Assembly (NCBI GenBank): GCA_026989715.1
Contig: JALSIU010000062.1
Span: 1 to 5,326 of the forward strand
DNA from: Methylomonas sp.
Lineage (GTDB): Bacteria; Pseudomonadota; Gammaproteobacteria; Methylococcales; Methylomonadaceae
Length of the DNA: 5,326 nucleotides
Direction: 5' to 3'
The position numbers and the translations under genes were made by a program. A model generated the notes under the pieces. The model was not told the origin of the DNA and searched no databases. It saw nothing but the letters and a program-made list of their open reading frames with translations. Shown here piece after piece: positions 1 through 5,326 of this stretch. How positions within the stretch are numbered: the stretch's first letter is position 1; the number at the start of each line of letters is the position of its first letter.

Positions 1-4
1 TGAT

Positions 5-793
5 ATGTTGACATACCCACTGATTGATCCTGTTGCTGTGAGTTTAGGCCCCCTTAAAGTACATTGGTACGGGTTAATGTATTTAATCGGCATAGCCGGT
101 GCTTGGTATTTATTAAGTAAACGCGTCAGTAAAACCCATTCACCCATTAAGCCTGAAGCATTAGAGGATCTTATTTTTTACGCTGCCATGGGGGTTATTT
201 TGGGCGGGCGTGTCGGTTATATTCTCTTTTATAATTTTAGTCGCTTTATGGATGACCCCATCATGCTATTTAGAGTTTGGGAAGGAGGGATGTCATTTCA
301 TGGTGGCTTAATCGGGGTTGTGGTTGCCATGTGGATTTCTGCCAAAAAAAATCAATGTACCCTATTTGCATTAACGGATTTTATTGCCCCGGTCGTGCCT
401 GTGGGTTTATTTGCCGGTCGGATTGGTAATTTTATTAATGCCGAATTATGGGGCAGAACGACCGATGTTTATTGGTCATTTGTTTTTCCGGGAGCGGGCC
501 CCTTACCAAGACATCCCTCGCAACTATATGAAGCCGCTTTAGAGGGGTTGGTGCTGTTCTTAATCCTTTGGTTTTATTCTAGTAAGCCAAGACCTTATAG
601 AGCGGTTTCAGGTATGTTTGCCATGTTTTATGGCATCTTCCGTTTTATTGTCGAATTCTATCGTGTCCCTGATGCGCACCTGGGATATCTCGCAATGGAT
701 TGGTTAACTATGGGGCAGATTTTATCCTTGCCGATGATTATATTGGGTGCGCTATTAATCGGCATTGCTTATAAAGCGCAAGCAAAAGTATAG
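5..793 (+). CDS. lgt: Prolipoprotein diacylglyceryl transferase Lgt
   Basis: Inner-membrane enzyme that transfers diacylglycerol from phosphatidylglycerol to the lipobox cysteine of prolipoproteins, the first step of lipoprotein maturation. The 262-residue sequence carries the family landmarks in order: HWYGLMY (20-26), GGRVGYILFYN (67-77), the MSFHGGLIG block with His99 (96-104), the Lgt signature GRIGNFINAELWGR (138-151) and HPSQLYEA (170-177). By my alignment to E. coli Lgt, His99, Arg139, Glu147, Arg213, Glu217 and Arg220 match H103, R143, E151, R239, E243 and R246, so the essential residues are present. Hydrophobic stretches fit the known seven-helix fold. It is shorter than E. coli Lgt (291 aa) mainly because a roughly 20-residue periplasmic segment before HPSQLYE is missing, as in other short Lgts. 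The start is supported by the family-like N-terminus (LTYPLIDPV). A TGA at 1-3 could end an upstream gene; any ribosome binding site lies outside the window. thyA follows 86 nt downstream. Confidence 0.97.
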   Translation: MLTYPLIDPVAVSLGPLKVHWYGLMYLIGIAGAWYLLSKRVSKTHSPIKPEALEDLIFYAAMGVILGGRVGYILFYNFSRFMDDPIMLFRVWEGGMSFHGGLIGVVVAMWISAKKNQCTLFALTDFIAPVVPVGLFAGRIGNFINAELWGRTTDVYWSFVFPGAGPLPRHPSQLYEAALEGLVLFLILWFYSSKPRPYRAVSGMFAMFYGIFRFIVEFYRVPDAHLGYLAMDWLTMGQILSLPMIILGALLIGIAYKAQAKV

Positions 794-804
794 TTATCGT
801 ATTC

Positions 805-841
805 TCCTAGCACTCTCTGAGTGTGATGAATAGTATTAGGA
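805..841 (+). other. Nested inverted repeat in the lgt-thyA gap
   Basis: The 86-nt gap holds a perfect 5-bp hairpin, CACTC (811-815) and GAGTG (819-823) with a 3-nt loop. An outer pairing, TCCTA (805-809) with TAGGA (837-841), encloses it, so a branched or bulged structure could form in an lgt-thyA transcript. No T-run follows, so this is not a convincing intrinsic terminator. It could be an attenuating or RNA-processing element, or chance pairing. Confidence 0.3.
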
Positions 842-879
842 TAGCGGTGATATATCAAAGCAATATTTAAAAATACAAC

Positions 880-1713
880 ATGAAACAATACCTAGAATTA
901 CTCGCAGAAACCCTCAATACGGGCTGTTTAAAAGGTGACCGTACCGGTACAGGCACTAAGTCACTTTTTGGCCGTCAATTGCGCTTTAATTTGCAGGATG
1001 GGCTGCCTTTAATGACTACCAAGCGTTTACATACCCAATCTATTATTTATGAACTGTTATGGTTTTTACGCGGTGATACCAATATTAAATATCTGAATGA
1101 TAATGGCGTTAGCATCTGGAATGAATGGGCAACAGAAGCAGGGGAGTTAGGTCCGGTTTATGGGGCGCAGTGGCGTAACTGGCAGGGGGCTGATGGAAGC
1201 CGCTATGATCAAGTCAGTGCCTTGATTGCAGGTATTAAAAATAATCCTGACAGTCGCCGGCATATTATTAGCGGCTGGAATGTTGCCGACTTGCCGGATG
1301 AATCTAAATCACCACAACAAAATGCAGCTAATGGCAAAATGGCTTTGCCACCCTGTCATTTGTTGTATCAGTGGTATGTGGCCAATGGTAAATTAAGTGG
1401 TTCGTTATATATCAGAAGTAATGATTTATTTTTAGGCAACCCCTATAACACTTGCAGCCTTGCCATTTTTACGCATATGATTGCCCAGCAATGCGATTTG
1501 GAGGTAGGAGAGATTGTCATTTCCATAGGGGATTGCCATTTGTACAGTAATCATTTTGAGCAAGCTAAAATACAATTGCAACGCCAGCCGAAAGCCTTGC
1601 CAAAACTGATTATCAAACGTAAACCTGCCAGTATTTTTGATTATCAATTTGAAGATTTTGAAATTGTAGGGTATGAGCCACATCCGCATATTGCCGCCCC
1701 CATCGCTATATAA
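880..1713 (+). CDS. thyA: Thymidylate synthase ThyA (folate-dependent), with a loop insertion
   Basis: Cytoplasmic enzyme that methylates dUMP to dTMP using methylenetetrahydrofolate, the de novo source of thymidylate. Recognisable residues are Arg21 in the DRTGTGT phosphate loop, Glu58, Trp80, Tyr94, the Arg126-Arg127 pair, catalytic Cys159 in ALPPCH, Arg179-Ser180, Asp182, Asn190, His220 and Tyr222, and a C-terminus ending APIAI. From Cys159 onward each is shifted by exactly 13 from E. coli ThyA (C146, R166, D169, N177, H207, Y209), so the 277-residue length against 264 is one insertion, a Ser/Gln/Asn/Ala-rich stretch at about 138-152, just before the catalytic loop. The RSND/LGNPYN and IGDCH segments differ from the E. 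coli RSCD/LGLPFN and GGDTH and resemble B. subtilis ThyA as I remember it. The start gives the usual MKQYL opening, but no clear Shine-Dalgarno precedes it. It follows lgt as in E. coli. The enzyme should be active. Confidence 0.97.
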   Translation: MKQYLELLAETLNTGCLKGDRTGTGTKSLFGRQLRFNLQDGLPLMTTKRLHTQSIIYELLWFLRGDTNIKYLNDNGVSIWNEWATEAGELGPVYGAQWRNWQGADGSRYDQVSALIAGIKNNPDSRRHIISGWNVADLPDESKSPQQNAANGKMALPPCHLLYQWYVANGKLSGSLYIRSNDLFLGNPYNTCSLAIFTHMIAQQCDLEVGEIVISIGDCHLYSNHFEQAKIQLQRQPKALPKLIIKRKPASIFDYQFEDFEIVGYEPHPHIAAPIAI

Positions 1714-1752
1714 AAGCGAGAGCGTATTATTGGCAGAGAGTATTTATTCACC

Positions 1753-1756
1753 GGAG
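1753..1756 (+). promoter_or_regulatory. Shine-Dalgarno GGAG for the methyltransferase gene
   Basis: GGAG sits 9 nt before the ATG at 1766, in the 52-nt gap after thyA. It is the only clear ribosome binding site among the plus-strand genes here, and it supports that start codon and independent translation initiation of the third gene. Confidence 0.7.
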
Positions 1757-1765
1757 TAACAAGGT

Positions 1766-2383
1766 ATGAGCCAACAGACTGATATAATTAAAAAGCGTTA
1801 TGATCGTATCGCCCCTTATTTTGATCGCATTGAAGGCATGATGGAAACAATGATGTTTGGTGATTTACGCGCACGCATTTGGCAACAAGTGCAGGGTGAT
1901 AAAATACTGGAAGTCGGCGTTGGTACCGGTAAAAATTTCCCCTATTACCCTGCTGATAAATCCTATACCGCAATTGATTTTAGCCCTGCCATGTTGCAAC
2001 AAGCGCAAAAGAAAAATGAGCAACTGGCACTGGGAATTGATTTGGCAGTAATGGATGTACAGCAATTAGACTTCCCTGATAATCATTTTGATTGTGTTAT
2101 CGGTACTTTTTTATTCTGTTCCGTGCCGGATCCTGAACTAGGTTTACAAGAATTAAAACGGGTTTGTAAACCGGCAGGGCAGGTATTATTACTCGAACAT
2201 GTTCTCAGTTCGCATAAAATCATCGCTGCCATGATGCATATGTTAAACCCTATTGTAGTGCGCCTAGTGGGGGCTAATATTAATCGCCAAACCGTTAAAA
2301 CGATTCAAGCATGTGGTTTTGATTCGGTAGCCGTTTTACCCGGCAGTTCGCATTTGGTCAAATTAATTCGTGCCATAAAGTAA
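1766..2383 (+). CDS. Class I SAM-dependent methyltransferase, PmtA-like (possible phosphatidylethanolamine N-methyltransferase)
   Basis: A 205-residue Rossmann-fold methyltransferase. Motif I is ILEVGVGTGKN (47-57). The acidic residue ending strand 2 is Asp71 in AIDFSPAML. A motif II-type MDVQQLDFPDN follows at 96-106, then FDCVIGTFLFCSV (108-120), and the post-catalytic strand LLLEH (141-145). The RYDRIAPYFD opening (11-20) and the late GANINRQTVKTIQACGF block (169-185) are, from memory, typical of the Rhodobacter PmtA group, which methylates phosphatidylethanolamine toward phosphatidylcholine. The length (about 200 aa) also fits. UbiE/Coq5-type or other small-molecule methyltransferases share the same core, so the substrate is not proven. 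The protein has no membrane helix, as expected for a soluble enzyme that binds the membrane surface. The start is supported by a GGAG 9 nt upstream. Its position behind lgt fits a membrane-lipid role, but this is only contextual. Confidence 0.85.
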   Translation: MSQQTDIIKKRYDRIAPYFDRIEGMMETMMFGDLRARIWQQVQGDKILEVGVGTGKNFPYYPADKSYTAIDFSPAMLQQAQKKNEQLALGIDLAVMDVQQLDFPDNHFDCVIGTFLFCSVPDPELGLQELKRVCKPAGQVLLLEHVLSSHKIIAAMMHMLNPIVVRLVGANINRQTVKTIQACGFDSVAVLPGSSHLVKLIRAIK

Positions 2384-2417
2384 CCCTCAACGCCTTGCAC
2401 ATTGCTTAAAATTCATC

Positions 2418-3980
2418 ATGCATAGTCAGCACACACAGGCTAAGAAACTACCCATTGGGATACAGACTTTTTGTAAAATACGAGAAGGTGATTATTATTA
2501 TGTGGATAAAACTCACTATGCGTTAAAGCTGATAGCAGAGGGAACGCACTACTTCTTATCCCGTCCGCGAAGATTTGGTAAATCATTATTTATTGATACT
2601 TTGGCTGAATTATTTGCAGGCAATAAAGTCTTATTCAAAGGGCTATATGCCGAACATAACTGGGATTGGTCACGTAAATATCCGGTGATTCGTTTTAGCT
2701 TTGGCGGCGGTGTGGTAACAACACAAACCGAACTTGATTTAAAAATACAAGAACAGCTTGATATTAATCGGCAAGCACTCAGTTTAATGTGTCGGCAAAA
2801 AAATATTGCAGCCTATTTTGCCGAATTGATACGTGCCGCACATACGGCGACCGGGGAAAGGGTCGTCATTTTGGTTGATGAATATGACAAACCTATTTTA
2901 GATAATTTAGAGTGTCCCGAGGTAGCCACCATCATGCGCGAAGGCTTGCGTAATCTTTATTCGGTGATTAAAGATATGGATGCACATATTCGTTTTACCC
3001 TGCTCACCGGCGTTTCTAAGTTTAGTAAAGTCAGTTTATTTTCCGGATTAAACAACTTGCAGGATATTACTGTGAGTAAAGATTATTCAGCTATCTGTGG
3101 TTATACCGACCAGGATATTGATACGGTTTTTGCAGCTGAATTGCAAGCGTTTGATCGGCAAAAAATTCGTACATGGTATAACGGTTACAACTGGTCTGGT
3201 CGGTCCGTTTATAACCCCTTTGATATTTTATTGCTTTTTAGAGAAGGTCTTTTCAAGCCCTATTGGTTTGAAACCGGCACGCCCACCTTTTTAATCAAAT
3301 TACTGAGTCAACGCGGCTTTTTTACGCCTAACTTAGCCAAGCAACAAACGAGCTTGGATTTACTCTCTGTCTTTGATGTAGACCATATCAATAGTGATGC
3401 TTTATTGTTTCAAACAGGATATTTAACCTTTAGCAAGGTTGAAGAAATCGCCACCGGGCTTTGGGTATACACACTCGGTTACCCGAATAAAGAAGTGGAA
3501 ACCAGCTTAAACTCAGCGTTATTAACGGCTTATGGGGCTGATGGTCAACAAGCATTTAGCAACCGCTTACGTTTATTGCAGCTTCTGCAGAAAGTCGATT
3601 GCGTTGGTTTACAATCGTTATTCAATGCTTTTTTTGCCAGTATTCCGCACGATTGGTACCGTAATAACCCGATTGCTCAATATGAAGGTTATTATGCCAG
3701 CATATTTTATTCGCACTTTGCCGCATTGGGTTTAGCGGTTACCCTAGAAGACACGACTAATCACGGGCGTATCGATATGAGCGTACAGTTTAACGGGCAT
3801 ATCTATTTATTTGAATTTAAAGTGGTAGAGCAAGTCCCTAAAGGCCAAGCATTACAACAATTAAAAGATAAAGGCTACGCGCAAAAATATCAAGCAATGG
3901 GAATGCCTATACATCTGATTGGCATAGCGTTCAGCAAAAAAAAGCGTTGTATCGTAGAGTTTGATATTGAAGATTTATAG
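2418..3980 (+). CDS. AAA-ATPase-like / PD-(D/E)XK nuclease-superfamily protein (PF09820 + PF08011 type)
   Basis: A 520-residue two-domain protein of a widespread but poorly characterised family. The N-terminal AAA-ATPase-like domain opens with LPIGIQTFCKIREGDYYYVDKT (11-32 region). Its P-loop is RPRRFGKS (49-56), with Lys55 and Ser56 present and Arg49 where a classical Walker A has Gly; that form is usual in the family. A Walker B-like VVILVDEYD (149-157) follows, then LLTGVSKFSKVSLFSGLNNL (195-214), WYNGYNW (253-259), YNPFDIL (265-271) and LLFQTGYLTF (329-338). The C-terminal PD-(D/E)XK-like domain (about 390-520) shows YEGYYASIFYS (422-432), GRIDM with Asp453, and EFK with Glu466 and Lys468, so the nuclease-type triad looks intact. 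Such proteins are often multicopy; roles in defence or selfish-element biology are speculated, not established. It lies 34 nt after the methyltransferase with no Shine-Dalgarno visible. The start gives the short lead before KKLPIGIQTF usual in homologues. No transposon ends flank it. Confidence 0.9.
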   Translation: MHSQHTQAKKLPIGIQTFCKIREGDYYYVDKTHYALKLIAEGTHYFLSRPRRFGKSLFIDTLAELFAGNKVLFKGLYAEHNWDWSRKYPVIRFSFGGGVVTTQTELDLKIQEQLDINRQALSLMCRQKNIAAYFAELIRAAHTATGERVVILVDEYDKPILDNLECPEVATIMREGLRNLYSVIKDMDAHIRFTLLTGVSKFSKVSLFSGLNNLQDITVSKDYSAICGYTDQDIDTVFAAELQAFDRQKIRTWYNGYNWSGRSVYNPFDILLLFREGLFKPYWFETGTPTFLIKLLSQRGFFTPNLAKQQTSLDLLSVFDVDHINSDALLFQTGYLTFSKVEEIATGLWVYTLGYPNKEVETSLNSALLTAYGADGQQAFSNRLRLLQLLQKVDCVGLQSLFNAFFASIPHDWYRNNPIAQYEGYYASIFYSHFAALGLAVTLEDTTNHGRIDMSVQFNGHIYLFEFKVVEQVPKGQALQQLKDKGYAQKYQAMGMPIHLIGIAFSKKKRCIVEFDIEDL

Positions 3981-4003
3981 TTGCTCTCTGAGAATAACAA
4001 AGA

Positions 4004-4034
4004 GCGTGCAAGAGCCTTGTGTTTTGTTGCACGC
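4004..4034 (+). other. Alternative hairpin overlapping the terminator
   Basis: GCGTGCAA (4004-4011) is the exact reverse complement of TTGCACGC (4027-4034), giving an 8-bp stem with a 15-nt loop. Its left arm overlaps the terminator's left arm by 2 nt and its right arm overlaps the terminator's right arm by 1 nt, so full forms of the two hairpins exclude each other. This arrangement resembles an antiterminator/terminator pair, but no plus-strand gene follows that it would control. Confidence 0.4.
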
Positions 4035-4045
4035 AAGGCTCTTTT
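4010..4045 (+). terminator. Rho-independent-type terminator between convergent genes
   Basis: AAGAGCCTTG (4010-4019) and CAAGGCTCTT (4034-4043) form a perfect 10-bp stem with a 14-nt loop, and the right arm runs into a short T-run (4042-4045). It lies 29 nt after the stop of the AAA-like/nuclease gene and about 10 nt past the stop of the convergent SDR-like gene. The T-run favours plus-strand termination. On the minus strand the stem is followed by a mixed sequence, so termination of the SDR transcript there is less certain. The loop is longer than ideal. Confidence 0.75.
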
Positions 4046-4054
4046 AGAGTGATT

Positions 4055-4816
4055 TTAAAGTGTAGGGTGCGTGCTTTTGGACTGGAAACATACTTTAAAT
4101 GGTTTAAGCTCGAATTCGTGTACCCATAAATCAGCCGTTTGCTGATGGATATGCCAATAAGTTTCAGCAATGGTCTCTAGTGTTGATAAGTTTTCGCTCT
4201 CGTTTTTGGGAGTGTATCCCGGAAAGCTAGGTGTGATACGCTGGGCTTTAAACTGAGAATCAAGACTAACATGCACCACATGAATCCCCGTTGATGCAAC
4301 TTCCTTAGCGAGGCTTTGTGCAAAGGATTTTAATTCTGCTTGCAGTGAGGTGGTTATCATACAGGCAGGCTGTGTATCTAAAGCTGTTGTCATACCCGTC
4401 AAAAATAATGACCCCTTATTATGAGCTTGCATACAGCTAATGACTTCTTTGGCAAACAGCATCGCACCTAAACAATTTTGTTGCCATAAGGCCGTTAATA
4501 CTTCGCTATCATTAGCCAAAATAGAGCTAGGAATCGTGTTATTGACATGATAAACGGCAAATTGCAACACCGTACCTTCAAAATGAATGACATCAAATAA
4601 ATGATCCATATCATATTCTTTCCCTGCATCAATCACGATGGCGGAAGCCGTTCCGCCATTTTGCAAGACCTGACGGCTTACTTTCTGTAGTGCGGCAGTA
4701 TTACGCCCAGCGATATAAACATGCAATCCCTGTGTGGCGCAATATTTTGCCAAGACTGCACTCAGGCCGTACTCAGACTCTACCCCCATGATGACTGCTG
4801 AATATTGTGCCTTCAC
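4055..4816 (-). CDS. Short-chain dehydrogenase/reductase-like protein lacking the catalytic Tyr and Lys
   Basis: A 253-residue SDR-fold protein. The Rossmann start AVIMGVESEYGLSA (7-20) keeps Gly11 and Gly17, but two glycines of the usual motif are Glu13 and Glu15. AGRN (36-39) ends strand 2, and its Arg would suit NADP(H). VNN (91-93) occupies the NAG-like position. GSLFLTGMTTAL (135-146) covers the catalytic-Ser strand, with Thr there. Anchoring on SFAQSLAKEV (164-173), the YxxxK positions fall on Thr155 and Gln159, so both catalytic residues are absent. The GIHVVHVSLD block (177-186) recalls the non-classical SDR subgroup c10, which also lacks the Tyr but, as I recall, keeps the Lys. A regulatory, binding or scaffold role is therefore as plausible as catalysis; the function is unknown. 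The start is GTG at 4816, overlapping the carbonic anhydrase TAG by one base. The first in-frame ATG (codon 10) would remove strand 1. Only a weak AGGT (4831-4828) precedes it, consistent with translational coupling. Confidence 0.85.
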   Translation of the reverse strand: MKAQYSAVIMGVESEYGLSAVLAKYCATQGLHVYIAGRNTAALQKVSRQVLQNGGTASAIVIDAGKEYDMDHLFDVIHFEGTVLQFAVYHVNNTIPSSILANDSEVLTALWQQNCLGAMLFAKEVISCMQAHNKGSLFLTGMTTALDTQPACMITTSLQAELKSFAQSLAKEVASTGIHVVHVSLDSQFKAQRITPSFPGYTPKNESENLSTLETIAETYWHIHQQTADLWVHEFELKPFKVCFQSKSTHPTL

Positions 4817-5326
4817 TATTGCGCTTTACCTGCTGTTGTCGCTTCAGGCACTTCAATTAAGCGGCCTGTTTTAACATCATAAATATAGCCATAAACCGGA
4901 ATATCATCGGGGACTAAAGGGCTGCTTTTAATGCGTATAACATCTTCGAGAACACTCTTTTCCTGATTTTTAATGGTTAGCCAATTGATATATTTGCCTT
5001 CGGCAGAGCCGGGTCCTTCACAACAATCATGCCAACCCTCAGCATCAACCGATGCCGTTTTTAAACTTTGGTCAAGCAAATCGCTCATAATGTCGTTAGT
5101 AAATGTTTCCATACCACAGTCGGTATGATGAATAACAAACCACTCACGTGTACCTAGTAATTTGTAAGAAATGACTAACGAGCGAATCGCATCATCACTC
5201 GCACGTCCTCCTGCATTGCGAATCACATGTGCATCCCCTTCTGATAAACCTGCATATTTGGCCGGATCAAGCCGTGCATCCATACAGGTTAAGATAGCGA
5301 ATTTTCGGCCGGGAGGCATGGGTAAA
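4816..5326 (-). CDS. Beta-class carbonic anhydrase, 5' end outside the window
   Basis: Zinc enzyme interconverting CO2 and bicarbonate in the cytoplasm. Numbering from the Met at 5319, the hallmarks are CMDARLD (12-18), with zinc ligand Cys12 and the Asp14-Arg16 dyad; HVIRNAGG (31-38); and HHTDCGM (64-70), with zinc ligands His65 and Cys68. The C-terminal PVYGYIYDVKTGRLIEV (141-157) fits the short Rv1284-like beta-CA group (clade D) as I know it. The reading frame stays open to the right edge, giving Leu-Pro before that Met, and family members normally have some 15-30 residues ahead of the CMDARLD strand. The true start and promoter are therefore probably beyond 5326, and the Met at 5319 is likely internal. 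All active-site residues are present, so it should be functional. The GWHDCCEG segment (95-102) has an extra Cys pair of unknown meaning. Its TAG overlaps the GTG start of the SDR-like gene, so the two are surely co-transcribed. Confidence 0.93.
   Translation of the reverse strand, partial: LPMPPGRKFAILTCMDARLDPAKYAGLSEGDAHVIRNAGGRASDDAIRSLVISYKLLGTREWFVIHHTDCGMETFTNDIMSDLLDQSLKTASVDAEGWHDCCEGPGSAEGKYINWLTIKNQEKSVLEDVIRIKSSPLVPDDIPVYGYIYDVKTGRLIEVPEATTAGKAQ

Noticed and set aside
1432..1689. 85-codon minus-strand open frame inside thyA
   Set aside because: Lies wholly within the confidently identified thyA, has no recognisable domain, and no supporting ribosome binding site or neighbour.
1788..2065. 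Three short open frames (61-66 codons, both strands) within the methyltransferase gene
   Set aside because: All overlap the coding sequence of a well-supported methyltransferase, and their translations show no domain-like pattern; they are frame shadows.
3097..3735. Two plus-strand open frames of 65 and 67 codons within the AAA-like/nuclease gene
   Set aside because: They are out-of-frame shadows. The long frame keeps family motifs before, between and after them, so they do not indicate a frameshift.
2384..3980. Mobile element carrying the AAA-like/nuclease gene
   Set aside because: No transposase or integrase, no terminal inverted repeats or target-site duplication visible at the gene's borders, and no obvious shift in base composition.
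813..3992. Shared 9-mer CTCTCTGAG at 813-821 and 3984-3992 in two intergenic regions
   Set aside because: Two copies of a low-complexity 9-mer in different structural contexts are not enough to call a repeat family or a regulatory motif.
4004..4043. H-type pseudoknot formed by the two interleaved stems
   Set aside because: With both stems formed, the connector crossing the 10-bp stem would have zero nucleotides, which is sterically implausible; alternative hairpins fit better.
3931..4170. 79-codon minus-strand frame bridging the convergent intergenic region
   Set aside because: It runs through the terminator hairpin and overlaps the 3' ends of two real genes, and its translation resembles no family.
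5317..5319. ATG at 5319 as the true start of the carbonic anhydrase
   Set aside because: The frame remains open to the window edge, and beta-carbonic anhydrases of this group usually have more residues before the CMDARLD strand, so this Met is probably internal.

Overview
This 5.3 kb window looks like ordinary bacterial chromosome, most likely from a gammaproteobacterium. The reasons are the adjacent lgt and thyA genes (the E. coli order), an Lgt and ThyA that align closely with the E. coli proteins from memory, and a moderately AT-rich composition (roughly 40-45% GC by eye). The mix with a PmtA-like methyltransferase and an AAA-like/PD-(D/E)XK protein would suit methanotrophs (Methylococcales) or sulfur-oxidising relatives, but that placement is only an inference.

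Left part (5-3980, plus strand): four genes in one direction with gaps of 86, 52 and 34 nt. They are lgt (lipoprotein diacylglyceryl transferase), thyA (thymidylate synthase with a 13-residue insertion relative to E. coli), a class I SAM-dependent methyltransferase resembling PmtA-type phosphatidylethanolamine N-methyltransferases, and a 520-residue protein with an N-terminal AAA-ATPase-like domain and a C-terminal PD-(D/E)XK nuclease-like domain. No strong terminator separates them, so partial or full co-transcription is plausible. Only the methyltransferase has a clear Shine-Dalgarno sequence. Lgt and the methyltransferase both act on membrane phospholipid or its products, thyA supplies dTMP, and the fourth gene is probably an accessory passenger.

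Middle (3981-4054): a short convergent intergenic region holding a strong rho-independent-type hairpin. An alternative, mutually exclusive hairpin overlaps it.

Right part (4055-5326, minus strand): a two-gene unit read leftwards. A short beta-class carbonic anhydrase, whose 5' end lies beyond the right edge, overlaps by one nucleotide (TAGTG) the GTG start of a short-chain dehydrogenase/reductase-like protein. The SDR-like protein has lost the catalytic Tyr and Lys and has a degraded glycine-rich motif, so it is probably not a classical oxidoreductase.

I saw no tRNA, rRNA, CRISPR array, insertion sequence, attachment site or origin. All intergenic stretches are under 90 nt. I do not see a clear previously undescribed system. 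The items most worth following up are the catalytically degenerate SDR coupled to a carbonic anhydrase, the ThyA variant, and the AAA-like/nuclease protein.
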